Shown here one piece after another: positions 53,551 to 63,333 of a stretch of DNA of 64,000 bases. Every line of letters begins with the position of its first letter. The stretch's first letter is position 1. A program made the position numbers and the translations under genes. Source of the DNA: Clostridiaceae bacterium (GTDB lineage Bacteria; Bacillota; Clostridia; DSM-8532); the NCBI GenBank assembly GCA_012840245.1, contig DULR01000025.1:1-64000 (forward strand). The letters run 5' to 3'. Below the pieces are notes generated by a model that saw nothing but the letters and a program-made list of their open reading frames with translations, did no database searches and had not been told where the DNA came from.

Positions 53551-54183
53551 TTAAGCCTTGACCGAATCCTTAATCATGAGGAGGCCGCCTTTAGGACCGG
53601 GAACTGCACCCTTAACAAGGAGCAAGCCTCTCTCGGCGTCAACCTTGACAACCGCCAGATTCTGAACGGTCACCCTCTTAACGCCCATGTGACCAGGCAT
53701 CTTCTTGCCTTTGAATATACGGCTCGGGCTGGAGTTAGCACCCATTGAACCAATACCTCTGTGATATCCGGAACCGTGGGTCATGCGACCGCGGGCGGTG
53801 CCGAATCTCTTTACGGTACCTTGAAAGCCTTTGCCCTTTGAAATTCCGGTAACATCAACTTTGTCGCCGGCTTCGAACATGTCTTCGACCTTGACGACAC
53901 TTCCGACTTCGTATTTGGAAATGTCATCGAGCTTAAACTCCCTCAGATACCTCTTGGGAGTAACATTAGCCTTTTCAAACTGGCCTTTCATCGGCTTGTT
54001 GACTTTCTTTTCAGAAACGTCCTCAAACCCGAATTTAATCGCATTGTACCCGTCAATCTCTTCGGTCTTCTTCTGAACGACCGACATGGGACCGGCAAGG
54101 ACAACAGTTACGGGAATCATCATTCCATCTTCGGTAAAGACTTGAGTCATACCTATCTTTTTTCCAAGTATGCATTTTTTCAT
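53551..54183 (-). CDS. rplC: 50S ribosomal protein L3
   Basis: [28 protein letters not shown]...[31 protein letters not shown]. Confidence 0.98.
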   Translation of the reverse strand: MKKCILGKKIGMTQVFTEDGMMIPVTVVLAGPMSVVQKKTEEIDGYNAIKFGFEDVSEKKVNKPMKGQFEKANVTPKRYLREFKLDDISKYEVGSVVKVEDMFEAGDKVDVTGISKGKGFQGTVKRFGTARGRMTHGSGYHRGIGSMGANSSPSRIFKGKKMPGHMGVKRVTVQNLAVVKVDAERGLLLVKGAVPGPKGGLLMIKDSVKA

Positions 54184-54241
54184 GCTATATAAAACCTCCT
54201 GTCATTGGTTCGGCTTTATGCCGAACTTAACATATAATTTT

Positions 54242-54553
54242 TTACAGTTTGATTTCTATATCTACGCCTGCGGGAAGATCCAGCCTCATGAGGGCATCGA
54301 CCGTCTTTGGCGTAGGCATAAGAATGTCGATCAATCTTTTATGTGTCTTCATTTCGAACTGCTCACGCGAATCCTTATACTTGTGAGGAGCTCTCAATAT
54401 CGTTATGATTTCTTTTCTTGTAGGCAGCGGAACGGGCCCGGAAACCTTGGCGCCTGTTCTCTTCGCAGTCTCTACAATCTTCTCTGCAGATTGATCGATA
54501 ACCTGATGATCAAAAGCTTTAAGTCTGATTCTGATCTTCTGTTTGTTCGCCAT
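54242..54553 (-). CDS. rpsJ: 30S ribosomal protein S10
   Basis: [48 protein letters not shown]; internal Met chosen as the start. Confidence 0.98.
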   Translation of the reverse strand: MANKQKIRIRLKAFDHQVIDQSAEKIVETAKRTGAKVSGPVPLPTRKEIITILRAPHKYKDSREQFEMKTHKRLIDILMPTPKTVDALMRLDLPAGVDIEIKL

Positions 54554-54643
54554 ACATAAGCCTCCTTGAGTTACAATTTGCTGGCGCAACAAGCTTTTTC
54601 TGTACTTATATACACACTGCCGGGTGTTTCATGCTTTTTCATA

Positions 54644-54671
54644 TTAAAAGCCCAGATACAAACACCTGGGC
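54644..54671 (-). terminator. Terminator/attenuator-like hairpin in the S10 operon leader
   Basis: Minus strand GCCCAG-GTGTTTGTAT-CTGGGC-TTTTAA, between the promoter and rpsJ. Confidence 0.5.
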
Positions 54672-54821
54672 ACGATACAAACACACATAAAAACACACAC
54701 ATGCATGATGTACAGTGACTTGTCGCCCGGTTTCTCTGAATCGGACATTCTCCACCGCAGTTCCCAGTTTGTTTCACCTGCCATCTGCAGCTTCATCGTA
54801 TGCCATGTCACAGCAAGAGAT

Positions 54822-54851
54822 ATTATATATCATAACATGTTTAAATGTAAA
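54822..54851 (-). promoter_or_regulatory. Candidate sigma-A promoter for the S10-spc-alpha cluster
   Basis: Minus strand TTTACA (54846-54851) - 18 nt - TATAAT (54822-54827). Confidence 0.6.
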
Positions 54852-54892
54852 GAGTTTTTTTATTTTCTTTATCTTTAATATTTATAATATCT

Positions 54893-57013
54893 TTATACTT
54901 TGAACTTATCCATCGCAGTCACCAGTTCATGTGCCAGATTGTTCAGATTCTGCGCTGTTTTATCCAGCTCGGCCATCGAACCCAGCTGCTCCTGTGTGGA
55001 AGCAGACACCTCTTCCGCAGAGGCTGCCGTTTGATCGGTGACTTCCATGATATTGCTTATGCTTGTCATTACATGGTCTTTGACTTCATCCAGATCGGCC
55101 ACTATTCCCAGCATTTCCTCAATATTTGCCGTCAGCATCGCAGTGGCATCATTGATTTGTGCAAATACATGAGAGGTCTGATCTACCATCTCGCTTTGCT
55201 CCATGATAGTTGCACCGGCTTTGTTGACCATATCCACCGAGTATTCGGTCTGTCTCAGTATCTTGGCGATCAGGGCCTGTATTTCTCTGGTGGAGTTATT
55301 CGACTGCTCGGCAAGCTTCCTTACTTCATCAGCCACAACAGCGAAGCCTTTGCCTGATTCTCCCGCCCTTGCAGCCTCTATAGCGGCATTCAGCGCCAGC
55401 AGATTGGTTTGCTCCGCAATGGTCTTCAATATTATGGTGATCTTATCGATATTCTTCACATACTCGTTCAGTTCACCGATGACATTGACAACATTTTCAG
55501 TGATCTCATTGGTTTCTTTGGCCTTTGCATTAAGCGTACTTACCGATTCGATACCGGTCGAAGTCATCTTGACGACGTTGCCTGAGATTTCTCCCATAAG
55601 CTTCGTACTGTTTACGGCATTGTTGATCTTGTCAGCCAGCAGCGTCGCGCTTGCAACTATGCTCTGGACCTCGGCTGCCTGGTTGGATGAGCCGATCGCT
55701 ACTTCCTCGATGGCTTTTGCTATCTCGGTATATGCTTTGGCAGATTCATTGGAGATGGATTTCATGTTATTGGACGATGATTCGACATGCTTTGACGCTT
55801 CCTTGCTCTGAATGACCAGGGCTTTGATCTGTGATATCATCCTGTTGAACCCATCGGCCAATGTACCGATCTCATCATTTCTTTTCAGCTCAATGACATT
55901 CCTTAAATCTCCTTTTTGGGCCTTCTCCATATGATCCATCAGTTTTTTCAGCGCTTTGGTCATATTGAGGGAGAAAAGGATACCGATCAGCACGGCGAAT
56001 AATATCAGCACTATCCCTATCATCAGGATCTTTTTCTGTATATCCCTTGCTACTGCGGTGATCTCGCTTTCAGGCATCATGGTAACGAACAGCCAGCCTG
56101 TTGTCTTCGATTTTGTAAATGATGTTATATAACTTTCGCCTCCATGGTCCTGCGTGAAGACGAGACTGTCGTTGGTTTGCGCATACTCTTTGACTGTTTT
56201 GAGCAAAGGGTTTGTTTCGATATTTGATTCTTCCTGGGACAATACATGTCCTATGGGTGTTATGATCTTATTGTTATTGGTTATAATATAGGCTTTCGTA
56301 TTGTCTCCGACATTGACACTGGACAAAATCTCCTTGAAGGCATCTTTTTTTATGTCCAGCACGATCATTCCGCCTCTTATGGCTTTCCCGTATGAAAGGA
56401 CATACGCATCGCTGTAGGATGACGGCAGACCTTCATCATGGTTATCCAGCCACACTCCGCTTTCCGAATCCTCCGAATCAGCTATTTTCATTGCCCATCC
56501 GGTTTGCGTGAGCTTCATTTCCTTGTTCAGATAGGCCGGATATCCTATTACCAGATCATTATTTTTAAGAATGATACCTCCGTCGATCAGGTCATAGTAC
56601 GTGGCTACCATATCCTGTAGTACCTTTTGAGCTGATGAGGTTTTATCCGCATTATTGTCGCTCATGTTCAGGAATTCTGTCGTCTGCGGATTATACAGGA
56701 TTTGGTTTATGATGCTGCTGGAGATCTGTTTTAAGGTGATTTCATAATAATTGTTCGTCTGTCTGGTGGAATTCGTTAAAATTTCTTTCGCCTTCTCTAC
56801 AAGGTTGGAGGAAGAAGTGTTTATGGCCACTACAGCCACCAGAAGAACCGGTATGATTATGAGAAGCGCAAAAGTCATGACCAGTTTAGTCTTTATGCTT
56901 TTCATATCAAAAAATGAAAGGATGGCTTTTTTCTTTTCTGATGATCCAGCCTTTTCGCCACCGGGCACAGATGTTTTTCCTTCGTTCCTGCGGCGTTCAA
57001 AGAAGCTTTTCAT
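54893..57013 (-). CDS. Methyl-accepting chemotaxis protein
   Basis: 706 aa; two TMs flanking a Cache-like sensor, HAMP, and signature IAEQTNLLALNAAIEAARAGESGKGFAVVADEVRKLAEQS. Confidence 0.96.
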   Translation of the reverse strand: MKSFFERRRNEGKTSVPGGEKAGSSEKKKAILSFFDMKSIKTKLVMTFALLIIIPVLLVAVVAINTSSSNLVEKAKEILTNSTRQTNNYYEITLKQISSSIINQILYNPQTTEFLNMSDNNADKTSSAQKVLQDMVATYYDLIDGGIILKNNDLVIGYPAYLNKEMKLTQTGWAMKIADSEDSESGVWLDNHDEGLPSSYSDAYVLSYGKAIRGGMIVLDIKKDAFKEILSSVNVGDNTKAYIITNNNKIITPIGHVLSQEESNIETNPLLKTVKEYAQTNDSLVFTQDHGGESYITSFTKSKTTGWLFVTMMPESEITAVARDIQKKILMIGIVLILFAVLIGILFSLNMTKALKKLMDHMEKAQKGDLRNVIELKRNDEIGTLADGFNRMISQIKALVIQSKEASKHVESSSNNMKSISNESAKAYTEIAKAIEEVAIGSSNQAAEVQSIVASATLLADKINNAVNSTKLMGEISGNVVKMTSTGIESVSTLNAKAKETNEITENVVNVIGELNEYVKNIDKITIILKTIAEQTNLLALNAAIEAARAGESGKGFAVVADEVRKLAEQSNNSTREIQALIAKILRQTEYSVDMVNKAGATIMEQSEMVDQTSHVFAQINDATAMLTANIEEMLGIVADLDEVKDHVMTSISNIMEVTDQTAASAEEVSASTQEQLGSMAELDKTAQNLNNLAHELVTAMDKFKV

Positions 57014-57312
57014 ATAGGTTACCCCCCAGAGTAAGATTTTATATTCCGTCTTTTTTATCTACCGGAATATTCGTCAATAGCAGCAAAAGGCTATGCAAAA
57101 CACCATATAATGTATTCCACTCATATCAGAATTATAAACACGGTATGATAAAGAAAAAAAGTCAAAAATAACCTTTTTGAGTATAATACAGCTCATTACG
57201 GCCCGATCAGGATCCATAAATTTCGAATAGCTGCATGTCAAATACCGGTGTTATTTTTGACCTGAGTGGAAATAAGGGAACAGGTGGCATCATATATATC
57301 AATACATAAATA

Positions 57313-58473
57313 TCAGATCGTATATATAAAAGCTTCCACATGCCTTATGGCAGCTCCCAGGGCGGATGCTTCGATTTTATAATGACAGGGCTTGATGTAC
57401 AGCGCATTGTTTTCGAATGTATTCAGTGCTGCGGCTTTTTCCCGGAGATATGAAAGATAAGGTTCTATGAAGCTGCCAACGTATCCTCCAATTATGACCT
57501 GGCAATCGAAGGCCATCCTCAGATTGTTCGCAGCTATCGCCAGGTTTGAAAGATACTCTTCCCAAACCTGCGCGAATTTCTCGTTCCCGTTCTCAAGTTC
57601 CTTGAAAAACCGCTCCAGTTTTCCATCTGTCAGTTCAGAAAGTACCTTCGCCGAACAATAGGAATCCAGGCAGCCGACCTTGCCGCAATAGCATACCTTC
57701 CCGCCCGGTATCAGAGTCATATGTCCGAACTCACCGCTTCGGCAGTTATCACCGTGATAAAGGCTGTCGTTTACCGGATTGCCCTCCAGTCCGTTGGACT
57801 TTTCATAGAAAATTGCGCCGCCGACACTGTTGCTCAGTGAAAGGCATACTGTCGGGCTTCTGTCGGAGATCCTGTACATTTCCGCTATAAGCGCGGCATT
57901 CGCATCATTCGTGAATATGCACGGATAGGGCAGAAACTGTGAAAACATGCTGCATGGCACATTTGTGATACCTAACGCATGTGAAAAAGTGATTATTTCA
58001 TTCTCTGAGTCCACGATACCCGGGATAGAGATGCCAAAGCCCAAAAACCGGTCTTTCGGGATACCTGACTTGTTCAGGAACGCTTCTGCCATCTCTCCGA
58101 GCTCAAAATAGTACTGTCTTTCATTTACAAAAGGCTTGTACTGCCTTGTGTGGATCAGAACGCTTCCCGAAAGATCAGTCAATGCGAATCCGATATGATT
58201 TTTCGTTATATCGATCCCAATGGCATACCTGATATTATAGACCGGCGCTATGACCTTAGCCTTGCGGCCTCCTGTCGATTCGAACACTCCCTCTTCGCAT
58301 ATCAGGCCCCAATCCATCAATTCCTTGATATTCTGCAAAACAGTGGGCATACTAAGCCCGAGTGCTTTGGCTATATCAGGTTTGGATACCCTTCCATACT
58401 TGCATACATATCTGTAAATGAGATTCCTGTTTATTTTTTTGACTTCATGGTTATTGGTTTGTTTTTCGCCCAT
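57313..58473 (-). CDS. ROK-family transcriptional regulator (NagC/XylR type)
   Basis: N-terminal HTH (VSKPDIAKALGLSMPTVLQNIKEL) plus ROK domain with CYCGKVGCLDSYCSA. Confidence 0.93.
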   Translation of the reverse strand: MGEKQTNNHEVKKINRNLIYRYVCKYGRVSKPDIAKALGLSMPTVLQNIKELMDWGLICEEGVFESTGGRKAKVIAPVYNIRYAIGIDITKNHIGFALTDLSGSVLIHTRQYKPFVNERQYYFELGEMAEAFLNKSGIPKDRFLGFGISIPGIVDSENEIITFSHALGITNVPCSMFSQFLPYPCIFTNDANAALIAEMYRISDRSPTVCLSLSNSVGGAIFYEKSNGLEGNPVNDSLYHGDNCRSGEFGHMTLIPGGKVCYCGKVGCLDSYCSAKVLSELTDGKLERFFKELENGNEKFAQVWEEYLSNLAIAANNLRMAFDCQVIIGGYVGSFIEPYLSYLREKAAALNTFENNALYIKPCHYKIEASALGAAIRHVEAFIYTI

Positions 58474-58697
58474 ATGCTTTCACCTGTTTTCATGATGGCA
58501 CACATTAAGTATACAGAATATTGCCGGTTAATGCTATATTTTTAACATATTGACCTGTTGATCGGATATGGAAGGATGATCCGTCATGCAAAAAGATCAG
58601 AATCAATCGCGCAAATTTCCGATGCAATCCCATCCCTTCTTAAAAACTTCAGGTAGTTTATATGATTTATATAACCTATATAATAAAATCATCTCTG

Positions 58698-59672
58698 TCA
58701 GGACTGCGCGAATCCGCACTCAGCCATACAGTCCTCTACCTCGCCGATGTCAGGCATTGCCGGTATGGCTCCTTTGCGGGTCGTTACCAGCGATCCCACC
58801 GCGTTGCCAAATGACAGAAAATGCGTCAGTTCTTCCAGTGACAACTCTCCCGGTTTTTTGCCCGACCTGATCAGCTGATATAGAAAACCTGCCATGAACG
58901 CATCGCCAGCGCCTGTAGTATCGACAGTTTTAACATCATAGGCAGGATGGCAGGCCTTGTGTGTTCCGCAGAAGGCACAGGCTCCTCTGGGGCCCAGTGT
59001 GACAAGTACCAGCTTAAGATCGTATTTGTTCATCAGTTTACGTACACCAAAGTCCAGATCGTTCTCGTCGGTCAGAAAGAAAAGCTCCTCGTCAGAAACC
59101 TTCAGGATGTCGGCCAGGTGCATGGCAGAGATTATTTCGGTCTTTGCGGTCTCCGGCGATGACCAGAGCCTTAGTCGCAGGTTCGGATCATAGGAAATTA
59201 TCTTCCCTTTTTCCTTTGCATAATTTACAGCCTCCAGAGTTGCCGAACGGGATGGCTCACCGGTCATGGAAACAGAACCGAAATGGAATATCCTGCATTT
59301 GTCAATCAGATCTCTTTTCAAGTCACCCGGTTCGAGCAGTAAATCAGCACCGGGATCGCGATAGAATGAAAATGAGCGGTCACCTGTTTCACTGAGATGA
59401 ACAAAAGCCAGGGTCGTTCCGCAGCGCTCGGTCATAACTAGCCCCTCAGTCAAAACACCTGCCCGATCAAGCGTATTTTTCAGAGACTCGCCGAACTGAT
59501 CACGTCCGACTTTCCCGATAATAGCTGCCGAACAGCCCAGTTTGCTCAGGCATGCCACGACGTTGGCCGGGGCACCTCCGGGATTCTGTTCAAACATGGG
59601 GTTCCCCTGCTGAGATACACCGGCGGGGGTAAAATCGATCAAAATTTCTCCTATGGCCGTGACATCAATCAT
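58698..59672 (-). CDS. PfkB-family carbohydrate kinase (fructokinase-like)
   Basis: GEILIDFTPAG, NPGGAPANVVACLSKLG, TVDTTGAGDAFMAGFLY. Confidence 0.93.
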   Translation of the reverse strand: MIDVTAIGEILIDFTPAGVSQQGNPMFEQNPGGAPANVVACLSKLGCSAAIIGKVGRDQFGESLKNTLDRAGVLTEGLVMTERCGTTLAFVHLSETGDRSFSFYRDPGADLLLEPGDLKRDLIDKCRIFHFGSVSMTGEPSRSATLEAVNYAKEKGKIISYDPNLRLRLWSSPETAKTEIISAMHLADILKVSDEELFFLTDENDLDFGVRKLMNKYDLKLVLVTLGPRGACAFCGTHKACHPAYDVKTVDTTGAGDAFMAGFLYQLIRSGKKPGELSLEELTHFLSFGNAVGSLVTTRKGAIPAMPDIGEVEDCMAECGFAQS

Positions 59673-59696
59673 ACCAATCTCCTGCCTTATAGTTCA

Positions 59697-60740
59697 TTAT
59701 ATCTTAATGACAGCCTTAACAATGTTTATCTTGTCTGTGATGCTTTCTTCCATCGCCTTATGCAGATCAGCGAAATCATATACTTTCGTGACTATTCCCT
59801 TAAGGTTCGCCTTGCCTGAAGCTACGGCATCGATGGCCATGGGGAAAATATGGCGGTAACGGAATACTGTCTTGAAAGTGATTTCCTTATCCAGCACCAG
59901 GCTCATCGGCAGATCCATCATCCCGGATTTATTATAACCTACCAGTACGATATTGGAACCTTTTTTTACAGTCCTGATAGCCTCGATGGTGGTTTTTTCA
60001 GATCCGGCCGTTTCGACCGCCAGATCGAAGCCTTTTCCTTCTGTCAGCTCCATAGCGGTTTTTACCACGTCCTGAGTTGAAGCGTCTATAACTCCTGTTG
60101 CCCCGAGCTCAAGTGCTTTATCAAGCCTCTTCTGTACGATATCCACAACATATACCTTTGACACACCTTTAACAAACAAAGCCATCATAGTAACCAGGCC
60201 GATGCATCCTGCGCCGAATACTATTGCTGTCTGTCCCGGGCTTGCCTCTCCCTGGTTGGCTGCATGGAATCCGACTGCCAGAGGTTCGATCAGGGCTCCT
60301 TCCATGGTGCTCACATTATCGGGAAGTTTGAAGCACAGGTCAGCCTCGTGCGCCACATATTCCTGGAAAATTCCGTCTACAGGAGGAGTGGCAAAGAATA
60401 TGACATCAGGACAAAGGTTATATCTGCCAGTCCTGCAGAATTCGCATTTTCCGCATGTTTTTCCGGGTTCCAGCGCCACACGGTCGCCCACCTTCAGATG
60501 CTTTACATTGCTTCCGACTTCGACCACAGTGCCTCCCGGCTCATGTCCCAGAACAAAGGGATATTCCACGATATAATCACCGATCCGCCCGTTCTCATAA
60601 TAATGGACGTCGCTGCCGCATATCCCTACATATTCAAGCCTGACCAGAACTTCATCTTCCTTCGGCTGCGGAATGGGCCTCTCAATAAAGTCTATTTCCC
60701 TTAAGCCTTTCATTACTGCAACTTTCATATTACCTTCCAT
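59697..60740 (-). CDS. Zinc-dependent medium-chain polyol dehydrogenase (sorbitol/xylitol dehydrogenase-like)
   Basis: YVGICGSDVHYYENGRIGDYIVEYPFVLGHEPGGTVVEVG; GRYNLCPDVIFFATPPVDG. Confidence 0.9.
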   Translation of the reverse strand: MEGNMKVAVMKGLREIDFIERPIPQPKEDEVLVRLEYVGICGSDVHYYENGRIGDYIVEYPFVLGHEPGGTVVEVGSNVKHLKVGDRVALEPGKTCGKCEFCRTGRYNLCPDVIFFATPPVDGIFQEYVAHEADLCFKLPDNVSTMEGALIEPLAVGFHAANQGEASPGQTAIVFGAGCIGLVTMMALFVKGVSKVYVVDIVQKRLDKALELGATGVIDASTQDVVKTAMELTEGKGFDLAVETAGSEKTTIEAIRTVKKGSNIVLVGYNKSGMMDLPMSLVLDKEITFKTVFRYRHIFPMAIDAVASGKANLKGIVTKVYDFADLHKAMEESITDKINIVKAVIKI

Positions 60741-60792
60741 AGCTTTCTTCCTCTCTTATGCTAAATTAACTTCGCTCTTCATAAAAAACAGG

Positions 60793-61737
60793 TTAAGACT
60801 TGCTCTGTCGATTCCTCTGTATGCTGTCGAACGCAACAGCGAATAAAAGGACTGCACCTTTTATGACCATCTGCGTATACTGGCTTGCATTGAGCAAAAC
60901 CATACCATTGCTCAACACACCGAGGATAAGGATACCGGCAACCACGTTCGAAATTTTCCCATAACCGCCGTTTACGCTTATTCCACCCAGAACGCAGGCT
61001 GTCAGGGCATCGAATTCAAATCCCTTTCCTGCCAGGACCTGTCCGGAGTTGGTTCTCGAAAGCATGACGATACCTGCTATACCGGCAAACAGACCCGACA
61101 GAGTATAGACAAGATATTTGACACGGACCACGTTGATACCCGAAAGATTCGCAGCCTCTTCATTGCTTCCGACGGCATAGAAGTAACGGCCGAAATATGT
61201 CAGGTTCAGGATGACAGCTCCTATTGCCATTACAACGATCATTATGATGACCGGAATGGGTATTATCCCTACATAGCCCTGACCGATCACCGAAAAGGCT
61301 TTGGGGAATCCGAATATGGGCTGTCCGCCGCATAAAATATACGCGAAGCCTTCTACCATGATCATTGTACTGAGCGTTACGATTATAGGAGGCATCTTGA
61401 CTTTAGCAATGATGAATCCATTCAGGAAACCGATCGTTACGCTTATGGCAATGGCCGCCAGGCTGGCCAGTACCGGATTGACTTTGCCGTTGACCATCAG
61501 CCATGCTGCCACAATGTTGACCAGCGTGATCTGAGAGCCTATCGACAGGTCGATTCCCCCCAGCAGCAATACAAAGGCCATTCCCACTGCAGCTATGCCA
61601 AGCATCGATATCTGACGGGCTATGATCAGCAGATTATTGGTAACAAGAAAGTTTTCCGAAGCAATAGAAAAGAATATTATCAGTATCAGTAATACAACGA
61701 ATATTCCATATCTCTTGAACAAATCCTTATATTTCAT
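60793..61737 (-). CDS. Sugar ABC transporter permease (RbsC-like)
   Basis: 314 aa polytopic; GAVILNLTYFGRYFYAVGSNEEAANLSGINV. Confidence 0.95.
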   Translation of the reverse strand: MKYKDLFKRYGIFVVLLILIIFFSIASENFLVTNNLLIIARQISMLGIAAVGMAFVLLLGGIDLSIGSQITLVNIVAAWLMVNGKVNPVLASLAAIAISVTIGFLNGFIIAKVKMPPIIVTLSTMIMVEGFAYILCGGQPIFGFPKAFSVIGQGYVGIIPIPVIIMIVVMAIGAVILNLTYFGRYFYAVGSNEEAANLSGINVVRVKYLVYTLSGLFAGIAGIVMLSRTNSGQVLAGKGFEFDALTACVLGGISVNGGYGKISNVVAGILILGVLSNGMVLLNASQYTQMVIKGAVLLFAVAFDSIQRNRQSKS

Positions 61738-61739
61738 AA

Positions 61740-63239
61740 TTATTCCTTCCCTTTACTGATTGATGCCATTGACATGATGACTTCCTGGTCAAACTCATCC
61801 TTATTCAGAGAACCGGTAATTCTCCCTTCAGACAAAACGATTATTCTATCAGACATCCCCATGATCTCTCCCATCTCAGACGAGATCATAAGGACTGTTT
61901 TTCCGTTCTTCACCAATGTATTTACAAGTGTATATATTTCATATTTCGCGCCTACATCTATACCTCTCGTAGGCTCGTCGAAAATAATCAGATCTGCATT
62001 TGAAGCCAGCCATTTCGCTATGATGACCTTCTGCTGGTTTCCGCCGCTAAGATTTTTTACCTTTTGTGTCAGGCTGGGTGTCTTAATTCTGATACTTTCC
62101 TTATATTCATTAGCGATTCTTTTTTCTTCCTTTTTCTTTATAAAAGACAATTTTGATATACGTTTGAGGATAGGCATATTGATATTGCCTTTGATATCGA
62201 TGTCCAGTATGGCTCCCTGCTTTTTGCGGTCTTCGGGGACAAGGGCGATTCCCATGTCGATGGCGGCCTGCGGTGTTTTTGGTGAAATCTCCTTCCCCTT
62301 GAAAATGATCTGGCCACCGGTTTTGGGCCTGACGCCGAACAAAAGCTGCGCAAGCTCTGTTCTGCCTGAACCTATCAGTCCGGCGAAACCAAGCACCTCA
62401 CCTTTCCTGACCTGAAAAGAGATGTCAGTCAGCCCGTTGCCGCAAAGGTTTCTTACCTCAAGGATCACCTCATCGCTGATGCAGGGCTCTCTTGCAGGAT
62501 ATGTTTCCTTGATCTCGCGTCCTACCATCAGCTTTACCAGTTCGTCTATATTGGTGTCACATGTGTTCATGGTCCTGACGACATTGCCATCCCTCATGAC
62601 GGTTATCCTGTCTGTCAACCTGAATACTTCTTCAAGACGGTGGGAAATATAGATTATGGTCACACCCTGCTCCTTAAGTCTCAAAACCATTTCATACATT
62701 CGTTCAGCCTCAGCTTTTGTAAGCGGAGCGGAAGGTTCGTCCATGATCAGGATCTTTGCGTTCTGTGAGATCGCCTTGGCTATTTCAACAAGTTGCTGGT
62801 AACCAACAGTCAGTTTGCTTACAAGTGTGTTCGGATCGATATCGATACCCAATTGTTGAAATATTTTTCTCGATTCATTCACCATAGCTTTTTTATCTAT
62901 GATGAAGCCTTTCCGGATGGCCCGGCCAAGAAAGATATTTTCCGCAACAGACAGCTCGCCGACAAGATTGAACTCCTGGTAAATCACAGCTATCCCCTGC
63001 TGTTCTGATAACTTGGGGGTCATTGACGGGAATTCGTTTCCATCGACGACTATACTTCCACTGTCGGGAATAACCGCGCCGGTACATGTCTTGATCAGCG
63101 TGGATTTGCCTGCTCCGTTTTCGCCGACCAAAGCATGGACTTCCCCTTTTTTTACATGGAGCGTGACATTGTTCAGCGCAACTACTCCGGGATAAGTTTT
63201 GGTTATATTGTTCAACTGCAGAAACATATTAGCTACCAC
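61740..63239 (-). CDS. Sugar ABC transporter ATP-binding protein (RbsA-like, two ABC domains)
   Basis: 499 aa; GENGAGKSTLIKTCTGA, DEPSAPLTKAEAERM, NLSGGNQQKVIIAKWLASNADLIIFDEPTRGIDVGAK. Confidence 0.96.
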   Translation of the reverse strand: MVANMFLQLNNITKTYPGVVALNNVTLHVKKGEVHALVGENGAGKSTLIKTCTGAVIPDSGSIVVDGNEFPSMTPKLSEQQGIAVIYQEFNLVGELSVAENIFLGRAIRKGFIIDKKAMVNESRKIFQQLGIDIDPNTLVSKLTVGYQQLVEIAKAISQNAKILIMDEPSAPLTKAEAERMYEMVLRLKEQGVTIIYISHRLEEVFRLTDRITVMRDGNVVRTMNTCDTNIDELVKLMVGREIKETYPAREPCISDEVILEVRNLCGNGLTDISFQVRKGEVLGFAGLIGSGRTELAQLLFGVRPKTGGQIIFKGKEISPKTPQAAIDMGIALVPEDRKKQGAILDIDIKGNINMPILKRISKLSFIKKKEEKRIANEYKESIRIKTPSLTQKVKNLSGGNQQKVIIAKWLASNADLIIFDEPTRGIDVGAKYEIYTLVNTLVKNGKTVLMISSEMGEIMGMSDRIIVLSEGRITGSLNKDEFDQEVIMSMASISKGKE

Positions 63240-63333
63240 CTTGATTAGTCAAATCATAGGCAAATGATATGAGGCAGTAAAACTGCTCACTACCTCATAT
63301 CATATATGGTTGCCTGTGAATGCGATTTATGGT

